A stretch of DNA of 64,000 bases, taken from DAHVFK01 sp963755395. GTDB lineage: Bacteria > Pseudomonadota > Gammaproteobacteria > Burkholderiales > SG8-39. The notes under the pieces were generated by a model. The model was not told the DNA's origin, did no database searches, and worked only from the letters and a program-made list of their open reading frames with translations. The stretch lies in contig CAVWJJ010000004.1 of assembly GCA_963755395.1 (NCBI GenBank), forward strand, positions 744,001 to 808,000, written 5' to 3'. Both the position numbers and the translations under genes were made by a program. This document shows, one piece after another, positions 56,423 through 64,000 of this stretch; position 1 is the stretch's first letter; the number at the start of each line of letters is the position of its first letter.

Positions 56423-56847
56423 TTCGCTGGCTGCTGCTTGCCGCCGGCGTGCTCGCGGTCGCCGCCGCGCGCGCGCAGGACTCGCGCCAGCTGGTCGAGT
56501 TCCCGCCCATGCTGCTCGAGCACGAGATGCGCAACATGCGCGATCATCTCGCGACGCTGCAGAAGATCCAGGACGCGCTCGGCGCGGGCCAGTTCGACGA
56601 GGCGGGCAGGCTGGCCGAGCATCGCCTCGGCTTGAGCTCATTCGGCCTGCACGGCGCGCACGAGGTCGCGCCGTTCATGCCCGCCGGCATGCAGGCGATC
56701 GGCACCGAGATGCACAAGGCGGCGAGCCGCTTCGCGCTCGAGGTGAACAAGGCCGCCGCCACCGGCGACCTGCGCCCGTCGATCGCCGCGCTGGGCAAGG
56801 TCACCGGGCAGTGCGTGGCCTGCCACGCAGCCTACCGCCTGCACTAG
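56419..56847 (+). CDS. Class II cytochrome c (cytochrome c'/c556-like)
   Basis: 142 residues. A signal peptide (IRWLLLAAGVLAVAAARAQ) precedes a four-helix bundle domain with the haem site at the C terminus, TGQCVACHAAYRLH, as is usual in class II cytochromes. The N-terminal helix MLLEHEMRNMRDHLATLQKI could supply a methionine ligand, as in c556, or leave haem five-coordinate for NO binding, as in c'. GTG 56419 overlaps the preceding stop. It ends the cysteine synthase-cytochrome unit. Confidence 0.83.
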   Translation: MIRWLLLAAGVLAVAAARAQDSRQLVEFPPMLLEHEMRNMRDHLATLQKIQDALGAGQFDEAGRLAEHRLGLSSFGLHGAHEVAPFMPAGMQAIGTEMHKAASRFALEVNKAAATGDLRPSIAALGKVTGQCVACHAAYRLH

Positions 56848-56901
56848 ACGCGTCCGGCGCTTCGGGCGAAACTAACCGGACTCGTTCTTGGAGGGGGCGC
56901 A

Positions 56902-57369
56902 ATGCCAGTCGCAGACATCAACCACTATTTCGTGCGCGCCAACGACCTTGAGGCCACCCGGCGCTTCTACGTCGACGTGCTGGGCTTCGAAGTAATGCCG
57001 CGGCCGAACTTTCCGTTTCCGGGCTACTGGCTCGGGGTCAACGGCAAGATCCAGGTCCATATGGGGCCGCACGGCATTCCGAATTCCGAGCTGTACTACC
57101 TCGGCACGCCGGCCAACGCGAAGACCGACCAGTCCGGCGTGGTCGACCACATCGCTTTCGCCGCGACCGAGCCGAAGGCCTTCGTCGAGCGCCTGCAGGG
57201 CAAGGGCGTCGCATACCGCCCGCGCTACCTGCCCGAGTCGAGCCTCTATCAGCTTTTCCTGCGCGACCCGAACGGGCTCATGATCGAGCTCAATTTCTTC
57301 GGCATCACCGACGCGCCCGAATGGGGCGGCGAGGACTACTCGAAGATGCCGCGCGTCGAAACGGCCTGA
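56902..57369 (+). CDS. VOC (glyoxalase/dioxygenase superfamily) protein
   Basis: 155 residues with a pair of beta-alpha-beta-beta-beta units. Metal-ligand positions are His in ADINHYFVRANDLE (first unit), His in KIQVHMGPHG, His in GVVDHIAFAA and Glu in NGLMIELNFFG. It may be a glyoxalase I-like lyase, a dioxygenase or a resistance-type binding protein. GGAGG occurs upstream of ATG 56902. The stop overlaps the monooxygenase start (TGATG), so the two probably act in one route, for example oxygenation and ring processing of an aromatic compound, but this is inference from position. Confidence 0.83.
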   Translation: MPVADINHYFVRANDLEATRRFYVDVLGFEVMPRPNFPFPGYWLGVNGKIQVHMGPHGIPNSELYYLGTPANAKTDQSGVVDHIAFAATEPKAFVERLQGKGVAYRPRYLPESSLYQLFLRDPNGLMIELNFFGITDAPEWGGEDYSKMPRVETA

Positions 57370-58562
57370 TGGGGCGCGATTTCTCCGGCGTCTCGTACGC
57401 CGAGGCGCTCGCGCGCGCGCGCGCGCTGGTTCCGTCGCTGCGCAAGCGCGCCCCCGAAGCGGAGGAGGTGCGCCAGCTGCTGCCCGAGACCGAGGCCGAG
57501 CTGCATGCGAGCGGCCTGCTGCGCTTCGCGCAGCCCAGGCGCTGGGGCGGCATGGAGCTCGACTACGTCGCGCTGTTCGACATCCCGGCCGAGGTCGGGC
57601 GCGGCTGCACCTCGACCGCCTGGAGCGTCGCCAACCTCGCGATCCATCACTGGATGCTCGCGCTGTACGAGGAGCGCGCGCAGGCCGAGGTCTGGCGCGA
57701 GAACCCGGACGCGATCATCGCCTCCGGCATCGCCTACCCGCAGGGCCGCGCCAAGCGCGTCAAGGGCGGCCTCGAGATCGGCGGTCACTGGAATTTCTCC
57801 AGCGGGGTCGACGGCAGCCACTGGAACATGCTCGCGGTGACGGTGCAGGACGGCGCCCAGGTGGTGGACCACTGCATGTGCCTGGTGCCGCGCAGCGACT
57901 ACCAGGTGATCGACGACTGGCAGGTGCTCGGCATGCGCGGCACCGGCTCCAAGTCGGTCAAGACCAAGGACCTGTTCGTGCCCGCGCACCGCGCGCTGTC
58001 GATGTACCTCGCACGCGGGGGCGCCGACTTCCCGGGCGCGAGGACCAACCCCAACCCGCACTACCGCATTCCGCTCTCGGGCATGGGCTCGCACTGCATC
58101 GCCGGCGCGGCGGTGGGCAACGCGCAGGCGGCGCTCGAGCTCTCCTGCGACGCAGTCGGCGAGCGCAGCACAAATTACACCGCGGCACGCATGCGCGACT
58201 TCCAGACCGTGCAGCTACGCGTGGCCGCGGCCGGCGCGCGCATCGATGCCGCGCGCCTGATCGCGCGCAACGACTGCCTCGACGCGCAGGCGATCGCCGA
58301 GGCCGAGCGCGAGCCGAGCGTGGAAGAGAAGCTGCGCTGGAAGCGCAACATCGCCTACGCGGTCCAGCTTTGCACCGAGGCGGTCGATTCGCTGCACGGC
58401 ATGGCGGGCGCGAAGGGAATCTACGACCACTACCCGATCCAGCGCCTGTTCCGCGACGCGCATTCGCTCATGGGCCACATCGGCTTTTCCTGGGACGCCC
58501 AGGGCGCGCCCTGGGGCCTGGTCGCGCTCGGTGGCGACTTCCCCGCTCCCCCGACCCTTTAA
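57369..58562 (+). CDS. Flavin-dependent monooxygenase, acyl-CoA dehydrogenase fold (HsaA/HpaB-group D like)
   Basis: 397 residues of the acyl-CoA dehydrogenase fold. Distinctive blocks are AELHASGLLRFAQPRRWGGMELDY, GCTSTAWSVANLAIHHWMLALY, GGHWNFSSGVDGSHWNMLAV and DWQVLGMRGTGSKSVKTKDLFVP. These are those of reduced-flavin monooxygenases such as HsaA or p-hydroxyphenylacetate hydroxylase C2 rather than true dehydrogenases. It uses FMNH2 or FADH2 supplied by a separate reductase, none of which is adjacent. It is coupled by a one-base overlap to the VOC gene. A perfect palindrome follows its stop, in the short gap before the convergent hydratase. Confidence 0.82.
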   Translation: MGRDFSGVSYAEALARARALVPSLRKRAPEAEEVRQLLPETEAELHASGLLRFAQPRRWGGMELDYVALFDIPAEVGRGCTSTAWSVANLAIHHWMLALYEERAQAEVWRENPDAIIASGIAYPQGRAKRVKGGLEIGGHWNFSSGVDGSHWNMLAVTVQDGAQVVDHCMCLVPRSDYQVIDDWQVLGMRGTGSKSVKTKDLFVPAHRALSMYLARGGADFPGARTNPNPHYRIPLSGMGSHCIAGAAVGNAQAALELSCDAVGERSTNYTAARMRDFQTVQLRVAAAGARIDAARLIARNDCLDAQAIAEAEREPSVEEKLRWKRNIAYAVQLCTEAVDSLHGMAGAKGIYDHYPIQRLFRDAHSLMGHIGFSWDAQGAPWGLVALGGDFPAPPTL

Positions 58563-58564
58563 AC

Positions 58565-58579
58565 CGGGGTCAGACCCCG
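58565..58579. repeat. Perfect palindrome between convergent genes (possible two-way terminator)
   Basis: CGGGGTCAGACCCCG has seven-base arms around one A and fills almost the entire 18-base gap between the stops of the monooxygenase and the hydratase. It is followed by ATTATT rather than a clean T run. I recall similar GGGGTCAGACCCC palindromes as recurring elements in proteobacterial genomes. No other copy was noticed in this window. Confidence 0.55.
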
Positions 58580-58580
58580 A

Positions 58581-59444
58581 TTATTCATTCCAGCTCATCG
58601 CGCCGGCCTGCGCGACGCTGCCGTCGGCCTTGCGCACCTCGGTCCTGGTGTGGGACTCGTCCGCCGCGGCGTGCGCCGTGATCGCCTCGCCGTCGAACAC
58701 CGGCGCCTGGGCGCGGAATTCGAACGAGCGCGGCGTGCGGCGCTCCGCTTGCAGCCAGGCGAGCGTCGCCATCACGGTGGCCAGCAGCGGCCCGTGCACC
58801 ACCAGACCGGGGTAGCCCTCGACTTCGAGGCAGTAGCGCCGGTCGTAGTGGATGCGGTGGCTATTGAAGGTGAGCGCCGAGTAGCGAAACAGCAGCACGT
58901 CGTTCGGCACCAGCGCGCAGCGCGCGGGGTTCGCGCCGAGCGGCTCGCGCCACACCGGCGGCTCGGCCGGCGGGCTGGGCTCGGCGCGCGCCGCGGGCGG
59001 CGCGTCGCGGTAGACAATGTCCTGGCCCTCGCGCATCAGCAGTGCGGCGCCGCTGCGCCATTCGTGCCGGACTTTGACGAACACCAGCGTTCCGCTCTTG
59101 CCCTGCTTCAGGTCGACCGACTCGACCTTCGAGTCGCGCCGCAGCGTCTCGCCCAGGCGCGGCGCGCGCAGCCACTCGAGCTGGCTGCCGGCCCACATCC
59201 GCCGCGGCAGCGGCACCGGCGGCAGGAAGCCTCCGCGCGCCGGGTGCCCGTCGGGCCCGGCCTCGCGCAGGAGCGACAGCGGCGTGGTGAAGATCCAGTG
59301 CCATAGCGGCGGCAGCTCGGCGCCATCGGTAAACGACGCCGGATCGAGGTCGAGGCTGGCCGCGAGCTGGCGCACGCGCGCAGGGTCGCAGTGGTCCTCT
59401 AGCGCTTCGCTGCGGCCGATCCAGGCGCGCAGATGATCGATCTC
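58581..59444 (-). CDS. MaoC/HTD2-type acyl-CoA hydratase (mesaconyl-C4-CoA or itaconyl-CoA hydratase-like)
   Basis: About 287 residues from the start of similarity (IDHLRAWIGRSEALED). The FAS1-like first hot-dog half contains LPPLWHWIFTTPLSLLREAGPDGHP and GGFLPPVPLPRRMWAGSQLEWL. The second half carries LLFRYSALTFNSHRIHYDRRY (catalytic Asn/His, His) and LVVHGPLLATVMATLAW. This layout is that of HTD2/Meh hydratases. No ATG, GTG or TTG is found in frame near the conserved start. The nearest are ATGs about 50-60 codons upstream inside the antisense of the small secreted gene. The start is therefore undefined and the true 5' end may be damaged. Confidence 0.8.
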   Translation of the reverse strand, partial: EIDHLRAWIGRSEALEDHCDPARVRQLAASLDLDPASFTDGAELPPLWHWIFTTPLSLLREAGPDGHPARGGFLPPVPLPRRMWAGSQLEWLRAPRLGETLRRDSKVESVDLKQGKSGTLVFVKVRHEWRSGAALLMREGQDIVYRDAPPAARAEPSPPAEPPVWREPLGANPARCALVPNDVLLFRYSALTFNSHRIHYDRRYCLEVEGYPGLVVHGPLLATVMATLAWLQAERRTPRSFEFRAQAPVFDGEAITAHAAADESHTRTEVRKADGSVAQAGAMSWNE

Positions 59445-59505
59445 AGGTCGCGGTGTGCACGGCGCATTATCTTCCGTTCCACAACTCCATGAACTGTAAT
59501 CTCCA

Positions 59506-59517
59506 AGTTCGTGAACT
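59506..59517. promoter_or_regulatory. Inverted and direct repeats before a small secreted-protein gene
   Basis: AGTTCGTGAACT is an inverted repeat with five-base arms. Its right half belongs to TGAACTGT (59512-59519), which also occurs at 59490-59497, exactly 22 bases (two helical turns) upstream. The pair lies about 70-95 bases before the ATG at 59587, in the A+T-rich spacer, and could be a regulator-binding site. The regulator is unknown. Confidence 0.3.
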
Positions 59518-59586
59518 GTTGGGCTTTTTGTTATGGCTGATTTTGTGTCACCATGGCGTTTCTGACGTAATGGTAGGAGGCATGCC

Positions 59587-59841
59587 ATGAAGCGCATCGC
59601 CCTGTTTGCCGCCCTCGCCGCGCTGCTTGCCGCGCCCGCCTGGGCGCAGTCGACGAAGGCCACCGGGCCGCTGAAGGTGGACGTCAAGCCCGAAGCCAAA
59701 GCCGACGCGAAGGCCGACGCGAAGACCGAGATCAAGCCCGTCGTGCGCCGCCTGGACGCGAAATCCTACGAGGACGCGCGCGAGTGCCTGGACCGGAAAA
59801 CGAACGAGGAAATCATCGTCTGCGCGGAGAAGTTCCTCTAG
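59587..59841 (+). CDS. Small secreted protein with two cysteines, unknown function
   Basis: 84 residues. A clear signal peptide (MKRIALFAALAALLAAPAWAQ) is followed by a Lys/Ala/Asp-rich repeat-like linker (VKPEAKADAKADAKTEIKP). The conserved-looking end is SYEDARECLDRKTNEEIIVCAEKFL, with two cysteines that could pair. A strong AGGAGG ribosome-binding site precedes ATG 59587. I do not recognise a family. The next gene also encodes a tiny secreted protein with two cysteines, suggesting a related role in the periplasm. Confidence 0.7.
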   Translation: MKRIALFAALAALLAAPAWAQSTKATGPLKVDVKPEAKADAKADAKTEIKPVVRRLDAKSYEDARECLDRKTNEEIIVCAEKFL

Positions 59842-59913
59842 CCGTCAGCTTGGTGTCAACCGGCCGCCCCAGCCGCGCGTTGTAGCTCCCACGGTGCGAA
59901 TCCTTTCGCGCCG

Positions 59914-59938
59914 CAAAACATTGTTTTGATTGATCAAT
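59914..59938. promoter_or_regulatory. Overlapping palindromes upstream of the PsiF-like gene
   Basis: CAAAACATTGTTTTG (59914-59928) is a perfect inverted repeat with seven-base arms. It directly abuts ATTGATCAAT (59929-59938), a perfect ten-base palindrome. They end 15 bases before the ATG at 59953. The A+T-richness contrasts sharply with the surroundings, so this is probably the promoter and operator of the small gene. No Pho-box pattern is apparent. Confidence 0.4.
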
Positions 59939-59952
59939 AAGGGGAGCAAGAC

Positions 59953-60147
59953 ATGAAGAGCATCATTGCAGCGCTTTGCCTGGCGTTCGCCGCTTCGTCG
60001 GTTGCCGTGGCGGCCGAGAAGAAGGCCCCGAGTCCGAAGCAGCAGGCGCAGCAGCAGAGGATGAAGGACTGCAACAAGCAGGCGGGCGAGAAGAAGCTCA
60101 AAGGCGACGCGCGCAAGAAGTTCATGAGCGGCTGCCTCAAAGGCTGA
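59953..60147 (+). CDS. psiF: PsiF-repeat small secreted protein
   Basis: 64 residues. A signal peptide (MKSIIAALCLAFAASSVAVA) is followed by a short charged linker and one PsiF repeat, QQRMKDCNKQAGEKKLKGDARKKFMSGCLKG. E. coli PsiF has two such repeats and is named for phosphate-starvation induction, with no known activity. AAGGGGAG precedes the ATG. An inverted repeat upstream and a strong terminator downstream bracket it as a single-gene transcript. Confidence 0.85.
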   Translation: MKSIIAALCLAFAASSVAVAAEKKAPSPKQQAQQQRMKDCNKQAGEKKLKGDARKKFMSGCLKG

Positions 60148-60190
60148 AGCCCCGAAGCAGGGCTGAGCGCTCAAGCAGCAGGTTTCGGCC

Positions 60191-60229
60191 AAAGGAGGGC
60201 CCCGGTTCGCCGCGGCCCTCCTTTGTTTT
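60191..60229 (+). terminator. Rho-independent terminator after psiF
   Basis: AAAGGAGGGCC (60191-60201) pairs perfectly with GGCCCTCCTTT (60214-60224) across a 12-base loop, followed by GTTTT. The A-rich left flank pairs with the T tract, so it could act in both directions and also serve the response regulator gene whose stop is at 60240. Confidence 0.88.
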
Positions 60230-60239
60230 GCCGGCCTCC

Positions 60240-60908
60240 TCAGCCGCGCACGCGGCCGAGGGATCTTCGCGGCACGAAGCGCGCCAGGCCGCGCGACGGG
60301 CTCTGATGGCGCGTCGAGTAGGCGAGTGAGCGCGCGACGCGGGTGCGCGGCGCGGGCTTTGCCGCCGCGCCCGCGGCAAGCTGCATCAGGGTCTGCTTTT
60401 CGCGCTCGCGCTCGCGCAGCTCGCGCGCCGAATTCTCCACGATCTGCTCCAGCAGCTTCTGGCGGTCTTCCAGCGCGAGCTGCTGGCGCCTGAGCGTGAG
60501 CAGGTTGCGGCAGCGCGCCATGCATTCGCGCACGTCGACCGGCTTGGTCAGGAAGTCGGTGATGCCGGCGTCGAGCGCCTTGTAGCGCACCTCGGGCTCG
60601 TCGTTCACGGTCACCATCACGAGCGGCACGTGCTCGTAGCCGGGCATCGCGCGCAGGCGCCGCACCAGCTCGGTGCCGTTCATCTCGGGCATCGCGAAAT
60701 CGACCAGCACCAGGTCGGCGACGTGGCGCGTCGCCCACACGATGGCGTCGATCGGGCGCGCGAAGGACTTCACCATGATGCGCTGGTCGAGGGTGCGCAG
60801 GACCTGTTCGAGGATGGCGCGGCTGGTCGACTGGTCGTCGACCACCATCACGGTGCTGCTCGCCAGCGGCACGACCGTGGATTTGATGCTGGCCTGAGGC
60901 TCGCCCAT
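60240..60908 (-). CDS. Single-receiver response regulator with C-terminal coiled coil
   Basis: 222 residues. A receiver domain spans about 18-140, with acidic pocket VMVVDDQSTSR (D24, D25), phospho-acceptor D70 in LVLVDFAMPEMNG, Thr in LVMVTVNDEP and the conserved lysine in DFLTKPVDVREC. A coiled coil follows (QQLALEDRQKLLEQIVENSARELREREREKQ), then a basic, Ala/Arg-rich tail. There is no HTH, GGDEF or HD-GYP output domain. The receiver resembles those of RpfG-type proteins but the HD-GYP is missing. ATG 60908 follows AGAGGG. It lies 36 bases downstream of a large AfsR-like regulator on the same strand. Confidence 0.83.
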   Translation of the reverse strand: MGEPQASIKSTVVPLASSTVMVVDDQSTSRAILEQVLRTLDQRIMVKSFARPIDAIVWATRHVADLVLVDFAMPEMNGTELVRRLRAMPGYEHVPLVMVTVNDEPEVRYKALDAGITDFLTKPVDVRECMARCRNLLTLRRQQLALEDRQKLLEQIVENSARELREREREKQTLMQLAAGAAAKPAPRTRVARSLAYSTRHQSPSRGLARFVPRRSLGRVRG

Positions 60909-60943
60909 CCCTCTTCTTCTGGTGGCTGAATTTCGCTTCGAGG

Positions 60944-63900
60944 TTACGCTGCGCTGCGGGTGCTGTCCAGCCCGCGGCGCGCGTGGTGCTCGCAACGGGC
61001 GGCATCCAGAGGCTGGCCCGCCGTGCGGAATCCGCGCGCCGCGGCCGCGAAGCGCGCCGCAACGGCGTCGACCTCGCCGCGCGCCTGCGCGACATGGGCG
61101 TGTACTTCATCCAGCGCCGCATGCCACGCAGGCAGGCGCATGACCACGGTGGCGAGAAACTCGACCGCCTGCTCGTAGCGCCGGGCGAGATCGAGCTGGC
61201 CGCGCTCGCGCGGCCGCGATGGCGGCCGGCACGGCGAAGGTGATGCGGCATCCCGGGCACGTCTCGAGCGGGCCGCGCACCGCCTGCTGCGCGTGCTCCA
61301 GCGCGGACAGCGCCGCGTGCGGATCGGCGGCGAGGGCAATGCGCGTGCCGTAGATTCTGTCGAGCAGGTGAAATCCCATATCGGTCTGGCGCGCGAGATC
61401 GAGCGCCTCATCGAGCAGCTCGGCTGCCGCGTCGCGCCGGCCGCGATACAGCGCAAGCTCCGCCCGCCGCTGCAGCGCGAGCGCTTCTCCCGTCACGCCG
61501 CCGATCGCCCGATGCAGCCGGCCGCCGAGCGCCAGGTGCTCCTCGGCCGCGTCCAGGTCTCCGGCGAGCAGCTCCGCCTCGCCGCGCAAGGTCACGCCGA
61601 AGGCGTGGCCGCGCGCCGCGCCGAGGCGCCGCGCCTCCGCGGCGAGCGCGTCGGCGAACGAAATGACTTCGGGATACGGCTTCGCGCCGTAGAGGAAGCG
61701 CTGCGTGATGCAGAGCTGGCCGTCGAACACGCGCAGGGCGAGATGCGGCAGATGGTGCGTGTCGTGCAGATCCGCCCAGACGCTGCCGTGCAGCTCGCCG
61801 CGCGCATGCGCGGCAGCGGCCTGAGCCCAGGACGCGACCACGATCGCGGCCGTGTCGCCCGTCTCGAGCGCGAGCCGGCGCGACTCGGCGGCCTTGAGCG
61901 TGCCCACGGCCGGATCGCCGAAGCCGAGCGCGGCGGCGCCGCTGTAGGTCAGGGCCTCGGCCAGGCGCCCGTCCGTGGTGGCCGGTCTCAGGCCCTCGAG
62001 CGCCCGCAGCGCTCCCTTCGGATCGCCCTGCTTGAGCTGGGCGAGTGCGCCTTTGGCGCGCAGGTCCTGGGCAGCCGGATCTTGCGCCGCGGCCGCCGCG
62101 GACCTGTACGCGGCCACTGCCGCCGGATCGGCGACGGCGTCGAGCGCTTCGGCTCGGCACCGCAGCGCCTCCGGGTGAGCCGGGTCGTAGGCCAGCACGG
62201 GCTCCAGGTGCCGCAAGGCGTCGATGAACGCGCCGAGCCGGATCGCCTCGCGCGCCGCGAAGATCAGCCAATGCACCGCCTCGGCAGGGATTGCGCCCGC
62301 CAGCCAGTGGCGCGCGATCACCGCCGGCGATGCGCCGAGCCGTTCCAGGCGCCGGGCCGCGTCGCGATGCACCGCGAGCCGCTGATGCGGCGCGATCTGT
62401 TCGAGCAGCGCCTGGCGCACCAGGTCGTGCCGGAAGCGGTAGTGCGTGCCCGCGACGACCAGCACCTGCGCGCTGAGCGCGCGATCCAGCAGCGCGAATG
62501 TGCCGGCCTCGTCATGCGGCGAAAGCGCGCAGATGAGCGGCGTGTCGAGATCGTCGCCGGCGAGCGCAAGGCTCCTGAGCAGCTGCATCGCCTCGTAGTC
62601 GACGTCGCACAGACGCGCGGTGATCGCCTCGCGGACGTTCGCCGGCAGGCCCGGGCGCTCGCCCGGAGCGGCGCAGCGGGCGAGCTCCAGGGCGGCGAAC
62701 GGGTTGCCTTGCGAGAGCCGGACGATGCGCTCGACGAGCGCGGCGTCAAGCGGCTGCGGCGCGGCGTGCGCGACGAGGCCGGCGGCGTCCTCGTCGGCCA
62801 GCGGGCCGAGATCGATTGCCGTCAGGCGGCCGCTCGCGACCAGACGCGCCACGCCGCTTGCGAGGCTCGACTGCTCGGGCGGCGGGCGGAACGCGAACGC
62901 GATGGCAACCGGACGCCCGGTCAGCGCCATTTCCAGCAGCGCTTCGGCATCCGATTCGTCGATCAAATGCGCGTCGTCGACCTGCACCAGGACCGGACCG
63001 CCTTTGGACGCCGACACCAGCGCACGCCGGAACGCGCCGATCACCTGATGGCGCCCAAGCGGCCCCCGCACCTCGGGGGTCGGGGCGCTGTGCGAGCCGA
63101 GCATCGCAAGCACCAATCGCGCCGGCTCGCCCACGGCCTCGAGCACGGACCGGTTCTCGCGCACCAGCCGCTCGACGATGGATGCGATCACCGCGTAGGG
63201 GCGGTCCGGCTGCAGCGCTTCGACGCTCACGACGGTCCAGCCGCGCTCCTGCGCCGCCGCGCCGAGCGCGCGGCAAAAGGCGGATTTGCCGATGCCGGCT
63301 GGTCCGCGCACCGCCAGGCCGCCGCGGCGCGCTTGCGCCGGGGCGCCCAGCCATGCGGCGGCCTGCGCGAGCTCCATCTGCCGGCCGACCAAAGCGGGTC
63401 CCGGCTGACGCAAGCCCGCCACGCATTCGCCGTACAGCGCCTCGGTTTCCGGGTCGGGCGCCACGCCCAGCGCCTGCTGCAGCGCGCTCTTCAGGCGCGC
63501 GTACCAGCGGATCGCCGCCGGACGATTGCCCGCGGCGAGCTCGCGCCGCATCAGCTCGCGATGCGCCGGCTCGTCGGTAGGCTCGGCCTGCGCGAGCCGT
63601 TCCCATTGCGCGCTTGCACGCAGCAGCTCCAGATACCGCGCACGCAGCCGCGAACGTGCGCTTTCAGTCCACGCTTCGTACTGCGCGCCGGGCAGCAGCT
63701 CGCCGCCGTAGGCGCGCGCCGCTTCAGCGCAGGCCGCCGCATCGCGCCGCGCCAGGGCGTGGTCGGCGAGCTGCTCGAAGCGCACTGCGTCGACCGCGAC
63801 AGTGCTCGAAGGACACAACGCGACCTGGCCGCCCTGGAGGCGCACTGCGTCCCGGAAACCGAGCGCCCGGCGCGCGTGGTGCGCGGCTTTGCGCAGGTTG

Positions 63901-64000
63901 GCGGCGCCCGCCTCGGGGTCGAGCTGCGGCCAGAGCGCGTCGATGACCTGCTCCCGCAGCAAGCGATGCCCGTCGGCCAGGCTCAGCAGCTGCACCAGGT
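60944..64000 (-). CDS. Large AfsR/SARP-like ATPase transcriptional regulator (5' end outside window, one frameshift)
   Basis: About 1,015 residues are visible. The end of a winged-helix DNA-binding domain (REQVIDALWPQLDPEAGAANLRKAAHHARRAL) is followed by a BTAD tetratricopeptide-like domain (about 85-205, with EPTDEPAHRELMRRELAAGNRPAAIRWYARLKSAL). An AAA/NB-ARC-like ATPase comes next (Walker A GPAGIGKSAFCRAL near 235, Walker B VLVQVDDAHLIDES), then a long TPR-like helical region. One base is missing near 61,213. The C-terminal ERGQLDLARRYEQAVEFLATVV continues in another frame to TAA at 60944. It probably acts as an ATP-dependent transcription activator responding to an unknown signal. Confidence 0.83.

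Overview
The window looks like chromosomal DNA of a high-GC, aerobic, metabolically versatile betaproteobacterium, probably Burkholderiales-like. This is an inference from the roughly two-thirds GC content, the many ATGA, GTGA and TGATG gene overlaps, and the gene content (PsrA-type fatty-acid control, MnmC, topoisomerase IV, many catabolic enzymes and c-type cytochromes). Coding density is very high. No gap exceeds about 225 bases, and I saw no rRNA, tRNA, CRISPR array, prophage or intact insertion sequence.

Layout. 1-5 kb: the end of a LysR regulator, a minus-strand operon (haloalkane dehalogenase, serine/threonine dehydratase, quinone oxidoreductase) and an enoyl-CoA hydratase. 4-8 kb: small housekeeping and unknown genes (DUF1499, EEP phosphatase, HD protein, YdcH-like, dtd, cupin). 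8-11.8 kb: a kinase/acyl-CoA dehydrogenase pair resembling the two halves of ACAD10/11, a GST and a MarC protein. 11.8-18.4 kb: a complete beta-oxidation operon (psrA-like, fadE, fadI-like, fadJ-like, thioesterase) with a PsrA-type operator in front of it. 18.5-23 kb: an Atm1-type ABC exporter (heavily frameshifted as given), a PBP7-type peptidase, EgtD and an orphan prepilin. 23-33.6 kb: an IclR regulator divergent from a tightly packed plus-strand array of lutA, lutB, an ACP/acyl-AMP ligase/PlsC fusion, a ThDP enzyme, a BASS-type transporter and two SDR proteins. 33.5-39.7 kb: MnmC, a methylmalonate-semialdehyde dehydrogenase (heavily frameshifted as given), a membrane tetraheme cytochrome and a TMEM175-like channel. 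39.7-44 kb: two SMP-30 lactonases and an orphan molybdenum hydroxylase large subunit. 44-46.4 kb: a GGDEF-hemerythrin protein and a PIN toxin-antitoxin pair. 46.4-55 kb: parE, a 78-residue gene and parC, then a second diguanylate cyclase, a second DUF1499 protein and a UvrD-like helicase. 55-64 kb: cysteine synthase with two cytochromes, a VOC protein with a flavin monooxygenase, a MaoC/HTD2 hydratase, two small secreted proteins, a response regulator and a large AfsR-like regulator that runs off the end.

Quality warning. Reading protein similarity across frames, I count about 27 single-base indels, mostly insertions. They are concentrated in the ABC exporter (19.9-20.5 kb) and the semialdehyde dehydrogenase (35.66-36.9 kb), with single events in the quinone oxidoreductase, parE, the helicase, cysteine synthase and the terminal regulator. 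The broken frames stay conserved throughout, so consensus errors are more likely than pseudogenes.

I found no clearly new defence or mobile system. The best candidate for undescribed biology is the 24-33.6 kb array built around the ACP/ligase/acyltransferase fusion.
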